From assembly GCA_001770725.1 (NCBI GenBank), contig MERU01000006.1:1-64000 (forward strand): a DNA stretch of 64,000 nucleotides, in the 5' to 3' direction. The notes below the pieces were generated by a model. It was not told the DNA's origin. It was given only the letters and a program-made list of their open reading frames with translations, and ran no database searches. The position numbers and the translations under genes were made by a program. Numbering within the stretch: the first letter of the stretch is position 1; each line of letters opens with the position of its first letter. The DNA comes from Burkholderiales bacterium RIFCSPHIGHO2_01_FULL_63_240. GTDB lineage: Bacteria; Pseudomonadota; Gammaproteobacteria; Burkholderiales; Burkholderiaceae_C. This document shows, in pieces, positions 50,817-59,226 of the stretch.

Positions 50817-51488
50817 ATGCTCGGGCGCCCTGCATCCCTGCTCATCGATGGCCCGGCCGGCCACATCGAGGTCGTGGTCGAAGACCCCGCCTCTTCGCCG
50901 CTTGGCCTGGCCGTGATCGCCCACCCGCACCCGCTCATGGGCGGGACGATGGACAACAAGGTGGTTCACACCCTGGTGCGGGCCTTCGTGCTGGCCGGCT
51001 GGCGGGCGGTGCGCTTCAACTTCCGCGGCGTCGGCCAGTCCGATGGGCAGTACGACGAGGGCCGGGGCGAAGCCTCCGACCTGCTCGCCGTGGTGGCCCA
51101 TCACCTGAGCGATCCGGCCCTGGCTGGCAAGCCGCTGGCGCTGGCGGGTTTCTCGTTTGGCGGCTACGTGGCGGCCCAGGCGGCCAGCCGCCTCAAGCAG
51201 GCCGCGGCCGATCAGCCTGCCGTGCGCGCGCCGTCCACCCTGGTGCTGGTCAGCCCGGCAGCTTCGCGCTTCGATGTGCCGGCGGTGCCTGCGCACACCC
51301 TGGTGGTGCAGGGCGAGGCCGATGACGTCGTGCCCCTGTCCGCCATCCTCGACTGGGCGCGGCCGCAGCAACTGCCGGTGACGGTGGTGCCCGGCGCCGG
51401 CCATTTCTTCCACGGACAGCTCGGCGGCCTGCGCGACATCGTGCTGCGCCACCTGCGGGCCGAAGCCGCCCGCGAAGCCGGGGGCTGA
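50817..51488 (+). CDS. Alpha/beta hydrolase (COG2945 type)
   Basis: 223 residues. HPHPLMGGTMDNKV, FNFRGVGQSDG, the nucleophile elbow GFSFGG with Ser113, and the late GAGHFFHGQL with the probable catalytic His are all typical of this small, lidless branch. Cytosolic; substrate unknown, possibly an ester or thioester. The ATG at 50817 is the only start consistent with homology; longer open frames run through the ferredoxin gene. Confidence 0.87.
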   Translation: MLGRPASLLIDGPAGHIEVVVEDPASSPLGLAVIAHPHPLMGGTMDNKVVHTLVRAFVLAGWRAVRFNFRGVGQSDGQYDEGRGEASDLLAVVAHHLSDPALAGKPLALAGFSFGGYVAAQAASRLKQAAADQPAVRAPSTLVLVSPAASRFDVPAVPAHTLVVQGEADDVVPLSAILDWARPQQLPVTVVPGAGHFFHGQLGGLRDIVLRHLRAEAAREAGG

Positions 51489-51562
51489 GCGCCGAGCCGT
51501 CTCCCGGGTTTCGCTCGCGGCCGGCGCGCACCGCCTGCTTGCAAAACTTTGCATCCTCTTCC

Positions 51563-51591
51563 TTGTGTTCACCCTTTCTTCACCTCATATT
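51563..51591 (+). promoter_or_regulatory. Candidate promoter of the dac gene
   Basis: TTGTGT, 17-bp spacer, CATATT, then six bases and the ATG at 51598. Spacing is ideal although both hexamers are imperfect. No Shine-Dalgarno is present, so the mRNA may be leaderless. A GTG start at 51565 would remove this reading. Confidence 0.35.
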
Positions 51592-51597
51592 GCCGGC

Positions 51598-52827
51598 ATG
51601 ACTGCTTCCCCCTCCCGCCGCCACATGCTGGGCGCGACCACTTCGGCCCTGGTGGCCCTGGCGTTGTCCCTGTCTTGCCTGAGCGCAGCCGCTCAAAACC
51701 AGGCCGCGCCCGCCGCCTTGTTCGCCGAACCCACCCAGGCCATGCCGCAGCCGCCCGAGGTGGCGGCGCGCGCCTTCATCCTGCAGGACCTGTCTTCTCG
51801 CCAAACCCTGGGCGCGCGCAACGCCGACCAGGCCGTCGAGCCGGCATCGCTGACCAAGCTGATGACCGCCTACCTGGTCTTTCAGGCCCTCAAGGACGGC
51901 AAGCTCTCGCTGACGCAGGACCTGCCGGTCTCCGAGCGCGCCTGGCGCACGGGCATGACCGGCGCCTCGCGCTCGTTCATCAACATCAACAGCCGCGTCA
52001 AGGTCGATGACCTCATCAAGGGCATGATCGTGCAAAGCGGCAACGACGCCACCGTGGCCCTGGCCGAAGGCGTGGGCGGCACGGTCGAGGTCTTCGTCGA
52101 GATGATGAACCGCCAGGCCCAGGCCTTTGGCCTGAAGCAAACGAAGTTCGCCAACCCCGAGGGCCTGACCGCCCCCGGCCACCTGAGCACGGCGCGCGAG
52201 CTGTCCATCATCGCCACGCGCTTGATCACCGACTTCCCCAACTCGCTGCCGTACTACTCCATGAAGGAGTTCACCTTCAACGGCATCAAGCAGGGCAACC
52301 GCAACCTGCTGCTGTTCCGCGACCCGACGGTCGATGGCCTGAAGACCGGCTACACCGACAACGCCGGCTATTGCCTGATCTCGACCTCCAAGCGCCCCAC
52401 GGCCGGTGGCGAGCGCCGCCTGCTCAGCGTGGTGCTGGGTGCCGCCTCGCCCGAGGCCCGCGCCAACGAGAGCCAGAAGCTGCTGAACTGGGGCCACAGC
52501 GCCTTCGACGTCGTCAAGCTGTTCGACGCCAACCAGCCGGTCAGCACCGCCCAGGTCTGGAAGGGCGCGACCAACTCGGCGCGCCTGGGGCGCACCCAGC
52601 CCGTCGTCGTGGTGGTGCCGCGTGGGCAGGCTGCAGCCGTCAAGACATCGGTGACGCGCAATGACCCGCTGCTCGCCCCCTTGAGCAAGGGCCAGGCCGT
52701 GGGCCGCCTGCAGGTCACCTTGAACGGTCAGCCTTGGCAGACCCTGCCGCTGCAGTCGCTCGACGACGTGCCGGCCGCTGGCTGGTTGGGTCGCGCCTGG
52801 GACGCCATGCGCCTGAGCATCCAGTGA
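51598..52827 (+). CDS. dacA: D-alanyl-D-alanine carboxypeptidase (PBP5/6 type)
   Basis: 409 residues. Signal peptide to about residue 32 (LSAAAQ). Active-site motifs are Ser84-L-T-Lys87, SGN at 147-149 and KTG at 249-251. The C-terminal domain ends with DAMRLSIQ and may form the amphipathic membrane anchor common in this family. It removes the terminal D-Ala from peptidoglycan stem peptides in the periplasm. ybeD follows 10 nt later, the same order as E. coli dacA-ybeD. Confidence 0.93.
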   Translation: MTASPSRRHMLGATTSALVALALSLSCLSAAAQNQAAPAALFAEPTQAMPQPPEVAARAFILQDLSSRQTLGARNADQAVEPASLTKLMTAYLVFQALKDGKLSLTQDLPVSERAWRTGMTGASRSFININSRVKVDDLIKGMIVQSGNDATVALAEGVGGTVEVFVEMMNRQAQAFGLKQTKFANPEGLTAPGHLSTARELSIIATRLITDFPNSLPYYSMKEFTFNGIKQGNRNLLLFRDPTVDGLKTGYTDNAGYCLISTSKRPTAGGERRLLSVVLGAASPEARANESQKLLNWGHSAFDVVKLFDANQPVSTAQVWKGATNSARLGRTQPVVVVVPRGQAAAVKTSVTRNDPLLAPLSKGQAVGRLQVTLNGQPWQTLPLQSLDDVPAAGWLGRAWDAMRLSIQ

Positions 52828-52837
52828 GGCCCCTGAC

Positions 52838-53134
52838 ATGAGCACGCACCAACCTGCCAACCCGCCGATCCCCCCTGAAGAGTCGCTCATCGAGTACCCG
52901 AGCCGTTTCCCGATCAAGGTCATGGGCCCTCACCACGAGGAATTCGTGGCCTCGGTCGTGGCCGTGGCCGTGCAGCACGACCCGGCGTTCGATGCCGCCA
53001 CGCTGGAGCGCCGCCCCAGCAGCAGCGGCACCTACGTCGGCCTGACGGTGACCGTCACCGCCACCAGCCGCGAGCAGCTCGACAACATCTACCGCGCCCT
53101 GACCAGCCTGCCGCTGGTCAAGTACGTGCTTTGA
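52838..53134 (+). CDS. ybeD: YbeD/DUF493 family protein
   Basis: 98 residues, small ferredoxin-like alpha/beta fold. SRFPIKVMGPHHEEF, SSSGTYVGLTVTVTATSREQLD and the ending ALTSLPLVKYVL match YbeD (DUF493), a possible small regulatory protein. Usually lipB and lipA follow this gene in proteobacteria; here yajC comes next after 171 nt. Confidence 0.9.
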   Translation: MSTHQPANPPIPPEESLIEYPSRFPIKVMGPHHEEFVASVVAVAVQHDPAFDAATLERRPSSSGTYVGLTVTVTATSREQLDNIYRALTSLPLVKYVL

Positions 53135-53207
53135 GGCCGCCAGCGGCGCCCGCGCCCCCCGGCGCAGGCCTCGGGACACGTGTGAACGTGCCTTTACATC
53201 CGCCGCA

Positions 53208-53213
53208 TACAAT
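53208..53213 (+). promoter_or_regulatory. -10-like element upstream of yajC-secD-secF
   Basis: TACAAT (5/6) lies 92 nt before the yajC GTG in the 171-nt gap. No convincing -35 at 16-18 bp. It would give an untranslated leader of about 85 nt. The rest of the gap shows no gene. Confidence 0.4.
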
Positions 53214-53305
53214 CTGAGCCACTTTCGGCCGGCGTGCCGGGCTTTTGCGCATTTCGCGCAGGGGCTCCGGCGCCTCGGCCCTTTGTTCGAGAAGGACCCT
53301 GAACC

Positions 53306-53632
53306 GTGTTGATTTCCGACGCCTACGCCCAAGCCGCCGCCCCCGCCGCCAGCGCCTCCGGTGGCCTGATGAGCATGCTGCCCCTGCTGCTGATGTTCGT
53401 CGTGCTGTACTTCGTGATGATCCGCCCCCAGATGAAGCGGCAAAAGGAAGTCAAGGCCATGCTCGAAGCCCTCTCCAAGGGTGACGAGGTGGTCACCCAG
53501 GGCGGCGTGATCGGCAAGATCAGCAAGCTGGGCGACACCTACGCACACATCGAAGTGGCCAATGGCGTCGAGCTGCAGGTCCAGCGCGTGGCCATCGTCC
53601 AGGTGCTGCCCAAGGGCACCGTCAGCAAGTAA
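53306..53632 (+). CDS. yajC: Preprotein translocase subunit YajC
   Basis: 108 residues with one membrane helix (LMSMLPLLLMFVVLYFVMI) followed by RPQMKRQKEVKAM and GDEVVTQGGVIGKI, the family's cytosolic domain. Accessory subunit of the SecDF-YajC complex. The start is GTG with AAGGA upstream. It lies 39 nt before secD. Confidence 0.95.
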   Translation: MLISDAYAQAAAPAASASGGLMSMLPLLLMFVVLYFVMIRPQMKRQKEVKAMLEALSKGDEVVTQGGVIGKISKLGDTYAHIEVANGVELQVQRVAIVQVLPKGTVSK

Positions 53633-53671
53633 TTGATCGCGCCCTGAAAACAAAGCGCAGCCGAGGACCGC

Positions 53672-55528
53672 ATGAACCGCTACCCCTGGTGGAAGTACCT
53701 GATCATCGCCGTGGCCCTGCTGGTCGGCCTGATCTACACCCTGCCCAACTTCTTTGGCGAGGCACCTGCGGTGCAGCTCTCCAGCGGCAAGGCCACGATC
53801 AAGCTGTCGACCGATGACGTCGCCCGTGTCGAGACCGTGCTCAAAGAGGCGGGCGTCACGTCCGACTTCGTCGAGCTCGACGGCACCTCGGTGCGCGCGC
53901 GCTTCAAGGACACCGACACCCAGATCAAGGCCCGTGACGCCATCGCGCGCGCCTACAACCCCGATGCGGCCGACCCACGCTACATCGTCGCGCTGAACCT
54001 GGTCTCGCGCTCGCCGCACTGGCTGCGCAGCCTGGGCGCGCACCCGATGTTCCTGGGCCTGGACCTGCGCGGTGGTGTGCACTTCCTGATGCAGGTCGAC
54101 ATGAAGGCCGCGCTCACGCAGAAGGCCGAGAGCATCTCCGGCGACATCCGCACCGTGCTGCGCGACAAGGACATCCGCCACAGCGGCATCCGCCGCGACG
54201 GCAACAGCGTGGTCGTGCGCTTTCGCGATGCCGCCACGCGCGACACCGCCCGCGGCGTGGTCAGCGACAGTGCGCTCGACATGGCCTGGGCCGACGGCAC
54301 CGACGAGTCGGGCGACGTGACCCTGGTCGGCAAGCTCAAGCCCACCTCCGAGCGCGCCATCCAGGACCAGGCCCTCAAGCAGAACATCACCACCTTGCAC
54401 AACCGGATCAACGAACTCGGCGTGGCCGAGCCCGTGATCCAGCAGCAAGGCGCCGACCGCATCGTCGTGCAGCTGCCTGGCGTGCAGGACACCGCCAAGG
54501 CCAAGGACATCATCGGCCGCACCGCCACGCTGGAAGTGCGCATGGTCGACGAGAGCACCGAGGCCCAGTCCGCGCTGTCTGGCGGCATGGTGCCCTTCGG
54601 TTCCGAGCGCTACCTCGAGCGCAGCGGCGTGCCCGTCATCGTCAAGCGCCAGGTGGTGCTGACCGGTGACAACCTCAACGACGCCCAGTCCGGCTTCGAC
54701 GAGAACCACGAACCCGCCGTGCACCTGACGCTCGATTCGCGCGGCGCACGCATCTTCCGCGACGTCACCCGCGAGAACGTGGGCAAGCGCATGGCCATCA
54801 TCCTGTTCGAGAAGGGCAAGGGCGAGGTCGTCACCGCCCCTGTCATCCGCGGCGAGATTTCGGGTGGCCGCGTGCAGATCTCCGGTCGCATGAGCCCCGA
54901 AGAGTCCGCCGACACCGCGCTGCTGCTGCGCGCTGGCTCCCTGGCCGCCCCGATGGAGATCATCGAAGAGCGCACCGTCGGCCCCAGCCTGGGCGCCGAG
55001 AACATCGCCCAGGGCTTCAACTCCCTGGTCTATGGCTTCGCGGCCATCGCCGTCTTCATGGTGATCTATTACCTGCTGTTCGGCGTGTTCTCGACCATCG
55101 CGCTGTCGGTCAACCTGCTGCTCCTGGTGGCGGTGCTATCCATGCTGCAGGCCACGCTGACGCTGCCGGGCATCGCGGCCATCGCCCTGACACTGGGCAT
55201 GGCGATCGACTCGAACGTGCTGATCAACGAGCGGGTGCGCGAAGAGTTGCGCAGCGGCTCGGCGCCACAGACGGCCATCCACGCCGGCTACGAGCACGCC
55301 TGGGCCACCATCCTGGACTCCAACGTCACGACCCTGATCGCCGGCCTGTCCCTGCTGGCCTTCGGTTCGGGCCCGGTGCGCGGCTTTGCCGTCGTGCACT
55401 GCCTGGGCATCCTGACGTCGATGTTCTCGGCCGTGTTCTTCTCGCGTGGCCTGGTCAACCTCTGGTATGGCCGTCAGAAAAAGCTCAAGGGCGTGTCCAT
55501 CGGGCAGGTCTGGAAGCCCCAGGAATAA
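53672..55528 (+). CDS. secD: Protein translocase subunit SecD
   Basis: 618 residues. N-terminal helix (YLIIAVALLVGLIYTLPNFF), a large periplasmic domain with GLDLRGGVHFLMQVD and the helix block from FNSLVYGFAAIAVF onward. GMAIDSNVLINERVREE carries the conserved helix-4 Asp that conducts protons. SecDF uses the proton gradient to pull proteins across the inner membrane after SecYEG. Full length; 21 nt before secF. Confidence 0.97.
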   Translation: MNRYPWWKYLIIAVALLVGLIYTLPNFFGEAPAVQLSSGKATIKLSTDDVARVETVLKEAGVTSDFVELDGTSVRARFKDTDTQIKARDAIARAYNPDAADPRYIVALNLVSRSPHWLRSLGAHPMFLGLDLRGGVHFLMQVDMKAALTQKAESISGDIRTVLRDKDIRHSGIRRDGNSVVVRFRDAATRDTARGVVSDSALDMAWADGTDESGDVTLVGKLKPTSERAIQDQALKQNITTLHNRINELGVAEPVIQQQGADRIVVQLPGVQDTAKAKDIIGRTATLEVRMVDESTEAQSALSGGMVPFGSERYLERSGVPVIVKRQVVLTGDNLNDAQSGFDENHEPAVHLTLDSRGARIFRDVTRENVGKRMAIILFEKGKGEVVTAPVIRGEISGGRVQISGRMSPEESADTALLLRAGSLAAPMEIIEERTVGPSLGAENIAQGFNSLVYGFAAIAVFMVIYYLLFGVFSTIALSVNLLLLVAVLSMLQATLTLPGIAAIALTLGMAIDSNVLINERVREELRSGSAPQTAIHAGYEHAWATILDSNVTTLIAGLSLLAFGSGPVRGFAVVHCLGILTSMFSAVFFSRGLVNLWYGRQKKLKGVSIGQVWKPQE

Positions 55529-55549
55529 ACCGCAGCGGAGCACGACACC

Positions 55550-56584
55550 ATGGAATTCTTCCGCATCAAGCGCGACATCCCGTTCATGCGGCATGCGCTG
55601 GTCTTCAACATCATCTCGTTTTTGACCTTCGCCGCCGCCGTCTTCTTCCTGGTCACGCGCGGCCTGCACTTCTCCATCGAATTCACCGGTGGCTCGCTCA
55701 TCGAGGTGCAGTACGCCCAGACCGCCAACCTGGCCAAGACCCGCGAGGCCGTCGAGGCCCTCAACCTCGGCGAAGTGCAAGTGCAGAACTTCGGCACCTC
55801 GCGCGACGTGCTCATTCGCATCCCGCTGCGTGGCGAAATGAAGCAGGCCGAGCTGGTGGGCAAGGTGTTCGGCGCGCTGTGCTCGGCCGAAGGCGGCACG
55901 ATCGGCACCCAGTCCTCCGACAAGGGGGACCGGCAGGTCTGTCAGGTCAGCGCCAGCGCCAGCGGCACGGCGACCGAGCCGGTGACCCTGCAGCGTTCCG
56001 AGTTCGTCGGCCCTCAGGTCGGTGACGAACTGGCCCGAGACGGCGCCCTGGCCCTGCTGGTGACCGTGGTCGGCATCATGATCTACCTGGCGATCCGCTT
56101 CGAATGGAAGTTCGCCGTGGCCGGCATCATCGCCAACCTGCACGACGTCGTCATCATCCTGGGCTTCTTTGCCTTCTTCCAGTGGGAGTTCTCGCTGTCG
56201 GTGCTGGCGGCCATCCTGGCGGTGCTGGGCTACTCGGTGAACGAATCGGTCGTGATCTTCGATCGCATCCGCGAGGCCTTCCGCAAGTTCCGCAAGATGA
56301 CGACGCCCGAGGTCATCGACCACGCCATCACCTCGACGATGAGCCGCACCATCATCACCCACGGCTCGACCGAGGCGATGGTGCTGGCCATGCTGATCTT
56401 CGGTGGCCCGACGCTGCACTACTTTGCCCTGGCCCTGACCATCGGCATCGTCTTCGGCATCTACTCCTCGGTGTTCGTGGCCGCGGCCCTGGCGATGTGG
56501 CTGGGCGTCAAGCGCGAAGACCTCGTCAAGCCCTCGCGCAAGGACGTCGACCCCAACGATCCGCACGCCGGAGCGGTGGTGTAG
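55550..56584 (+). CDS. secF: Protein translocase subunit SecF
   Basis: 344 residues with six membrane helices. IEFTGGSLIEVQ is the periplasmic start motif, GYSVNESVVIFDRIRE holds the conserved Asp, and SRTIITHGSTEAMV follows. Partner of SecD in the proton-driven translocase. A terminator follows the stop. Confidence 0.97.
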   Translation: MEFFRIKRDIPFMRHALVFNIISFLTFAAAVFFLVTRGLHFSIEFTGGSLIEVQYAQTANLAKTREAVEALNLGEVQVQNFGTSRDVLIRIPLRGEMKQAELVGKVFGALCSAEGGTIGTQSSDKGDRQVCQVSASASGTATEPVTLQRSEFVGPQVGDELARDGALALLVTVVGIMIYLAIRFEWKFAVAGIIANLHDVVIILGFFAFFQWEFSLSVLAAILAVLGYSVNESVVIFDRIREAFRKFRKMTTPEVIDHAITSTMSRTIITHGSTEAMVLAMLIFGGPTLHYFALALTIGIVFGIYSSVFVAAALAMWLGVKREDLVKPSRKDVDPNDPHAGAVV

Positions 56585-56612
56585 AGTCGGCGATAACCGG
56601 AAAACTCATCCA

Positions 56613-56655
56613 GGCCGGTTGGAGCGCCTCCTCAGAGGTGCCGGCCGGCTTTTTT
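56613..56655 (+). terminator. Terminator after secF, abutting the DUF1631 start
   Basis: Outer stem GGCCGG / CCGGCC, inner stem GCGCCTC / GAGGTGC (one G-T pair), then GGC and six Ts. The T-tract ends at 56655 and the next ATG is at 56657, so the terminator forms the whole region in front of the DUF1631 gene. Confidence 0.75.
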
Positions 56656-56656
56656 C

Positions 56657-59080
56657 ATGACATTGGCCTCTCACCGAGCCCTGGCCCAGGGTGCCCGCGT
56701 CACGCACCTCGAGGCGCTGATCCACGGCGCTCGCGGCCTCGTCCAGGCGTGCCTGGACGGAGCGCGCACGCTGGCCACGCAGTCGGCGGAGCCGGCGCTG
56801 CACGCCCGCCGCCGCGACCTGGTGCTCGACCTGCCCCGTGCCGTGCGTGGCTGGCACCAGGCCCTGACCACCCACCTGAACCAGGCGCTCTCCGAGGTCC
56901 GCTTGGGGCGTCCCTTGAGCGTGCGTGGGGGCACGGCTTTCGGAACGGCTTCCGGGGTGCCGGTGGACATCCCCCTGAGCTTGGTCGATGACAGCGAGGT
57001 CGAGCAGGGCCTGACGGCGTCCCGGCTGGCCCAGGCCATCGCTGACCTGGCAGGGCAGGAGTACACCGACCTCAACGCGCGCCTGCAGTCCGTGGGGGGC
57101 GCGGTCGATGCCGGCCATGTTCAACAGGAGGTGCTGGCCGCGGCCTGGATCGCCAAGCAGGTGCTGGACGCCTGGCTGGCGGCCGAGCTGTCGATGCTGC
57201 ACTGGCAGACCCTGCAGAACGTGCTGCACCAAGAGGTGGCCAATTGGGTGCAAGAGGCATATCACGCGGCCAACGAGGCTTTGCTGGACCAGGGCGTGCG
57301 CCCTGAGATCGATCTGCGGCCCTTCATCCGCCGTGCGGCACCCGGGGTCATGCCCAGCCGCCCGATGGGGCTGGACACGATTGCCAGCCTCAAAGGCGGG
57401 GGCCATGTGGGCGGTGCGCCTTGGAGCGGCACGGGGCCTGGCGCGGGACAGGGTGGGGGCGCAGGCCACGCCACGGGCTCGGGCTTTGCCACGGGCTCGC
57501 CTGCCGCCGGCAACAGCGGCCTGCAGCCCCTGGGCCATGCCTACGACGAAACCCGCATGCTCACCCAGGTGCCTGGCCTGGGCCGCATGGCGGTTCAGTC
57601 GCAGGCCTTGCTGGGCCAACTCAACCAGTTCGTGGCCCGCCATGTGCCGGGCTTCGTGCCCACCAAGCCCGATGCGCCCTTGCGCGCGCCCGGACCCGTC
57701 TCGACCTCGCTGGGGCTGGCCATTCGGCAAGTCGGTGAAGCGGTGCGGCGCCGAGCCGAGCCGGTCGATGGCAGCGCGCCCACCACGCCCGAAGCGGCCC
57801 TGCGCGACCTCGATCACGACCGGGCAACCCTCAAAAAGGCCGCCACCAGCCCGACCGAACGCGCCACCATCGAGGTCGTCGCCCTGCTGTTCCAGGCCAT
57901 CCTGATGGAAGAGCGGCTGCCCGCGAGCATCCGTGTGTGGTTCGCCCGCCTGCAGATGCCCGTGCTGCGCGTGGCCGTCAGCGAGCCCGACTTCTTCGCG
58001 TCCACCAGCCACCCCGCGCGCCGCCTGATCGACCGCATGGGCTCTTGCGTGATGGGTTTCGTGGCAGGCGCCCAGGAGGGCGAAGATGCCCTGCACCGCG
58101 AGATCCGCCGCGTGGTGCAGGTCGTCGAGGCCTATCCCGACACCGGCCGCAAGGTCTTCCAGACCGTGATGACCGAGTTCGAGCGCTTCCTGGAAACCTA
58201 CTTCCGCGACGAGCATGCCGCGGGGCGCAAGGGCATCTCGCTGGCCCAGCAGGTCGAGCAACGCGAGACCTGGGCAATCCAGTACACGATCGAGCTACGC
58301 AAGATGCTGGAGTCGGTGCCGGTGCACGAGGGCGTGCGCGACTTCCTCTTTCGCGTCTGGGCCGACGTGCTGGCCCACAGCGCGGTGCAGCATGGCCAGG
58401 CCAGCGACGCGACCCGCGCGCTCAAGCATGCCGCAGCCGACCTGATCTGGTCGGCCAGCGCCAAGACCTCGCGCGAGGAACGCGCCGAGGTGCTGCGCCG
58501 CCTGCCGCCCCTGCTCAAGACGGTGCGCGAGGGCATGATGCGCGCCGGCCTGCCCAACGATGCCCAGGACCGTCACATCCAGTCGCTCAACGCGGCCCTG
58601 GCGGCGGCCTTCTCGGCGCGTTCGGCGCCCCTGTCGTCCACGGTGCTGCGCGAACTCACCCAGCGCCTGGAGGCCCTCGACGAGCTGCTGCCCGACCTCA
58701 CCGGGGTGGAGCTGGACGCCGACACGTTGCGCGACCTGTCCGGCCACGAAACCGAAGACCTCGAAATCGTGGCCGAAGGTGGTTCCATGCCGACCCCGGC
58801 CATGCAGGCCTGGGCGCGAGAGCTGCAGATCGGTGCCTGGTTCAACCTCGACTACCGTGGCCGCCACGAGCATGTGCAACTGGGCTGGCAGGGCCTGCAC
58901 AAGCAGCTCAGCCTGTTCGTGACGCCGGGGGGGCGCGGGGTGCTGTTCCAGCTGCATCGGTTGGGCGCCTTCCTGCAGGCCGGGCTGATGGTGCCGCTGG
59001 AAGAAGAATCCTTGACCACCCGCGCCACGCGCGAGGCCCTGGCCAAGCTCGACGCCGACCCCGCGCGCCTGTTGCAGTGA
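56657..59080 (+). CDS. DUF1631 family protein
   Basis: 807 residues, soluble, largely helical. The central and C-terminal parts match DUF1631 (PF07793): LLFQAILMEERLPASIRVWFARLQMPVLRVAV and FFASTSHPARRLIDRMG (in part) are typical. The last ~120 residues (WFNLDYRGRHEHVQLGW onward) resemble the end domain of this family, in which a PilZ-like fold has been suggested. A Gly/Ala-rich stretch lies around residues 255-285. Function is not established. The ATG is immediately after the secF terminator, so its expression signals are unclear. Confidence 0.82.
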   Translation: MTLASHRALAQGARVTHLEALIHGARGLVQACLDGARTLATQSAEPALHARRRDLVLDLPRAVRGWHQALTTHLNQALSEVRLGRPLSVRGGTAFGTASGVPVDIPLSLVDDSEVEQGLTASRLAQAIADLAGQEYTDLNARLQSVGGAVDAGHVQQEVLAAAWIAKQVLDAWLAAELSMLHWQTLQNVLHQEVANWVQEAYHAANEALLDQGVRPEIDLRPFIRRAAPGVMPSRPMGLDTIASLKGGGHVGGAPWSGTGPGAGQGGGAGHATGSGFATGSPAAGNSGLQPLGHAYDETRMLTQVPGLGRMAVQSQALLGQLNQFVARHVPGFVPTKPDAPLRAPGPVSTSLGLAIRQVGEAVRRRAEPVDGSAPTTPEAALRDLDHDRATLKKAATSPTERATIEVVALLFQAILMEERLPASIRVWFARLQMPVLRVAVSEPDFFASTSHPARRLIDRMGSCVMGFVAGAQEGEDALHREIRRVVQVVEAYPDTGRKVFQTVMTEFERFLETYFRDEHAAGRKGISLAQQVEQRETWAIQYTIELRKMLESVPVHEGVRDFLFRVWADVLAHSAVQHGQASDATRALKHAAADLIWSASAKTSREERAEVLRRLPPLLKTVREGMMRAGLPNDAQDRHIQSLNAALAAAFSARSAPLSSTVLRELTQRLEALDELLPDLTGVELDADTLRDLSGHETEDLEIVAEGGSMPTPAMQAWARELQIGAWFNLDYRGRHEHVQLGWQGLHKQLSLFVTPGGRGVLFQLHRLGAFLQAGLMVPLEEESLTTRATREALAKLDADPARLLQ

Positions 59081-59083
59081 GCT

Positions 59084-59099
59084 GCCCCCGGAGGGGGGC
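59084..59099 (+). terminator. Weak hairpin after the DUF1631 gene
   Basis: GCCCCC / GGGGGC with a four-base loop, 4 nt after the stop, no proper T-tract. The rest of the 146-nt gap up to mshI is more AT-rich (TAATAAC-like and TTTATTCC stretches) and probably holds the msh operon promoter, but no clear -10/-35 pair can be assigned. Confidence 0.35.
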
Positions 59100-59226
59100 G
59101 GGCGGTTTGTAACTGCCCGTGACGTCCAGGCGGCCTGCGAGAAATAACGCACGAAGGCGCGTTTATTCCTTCCACTTCGTAAAAAGGGCTCTGGCAGCAT
59201 CTCCGACAAGCTTCTCGGAGTCCCGC

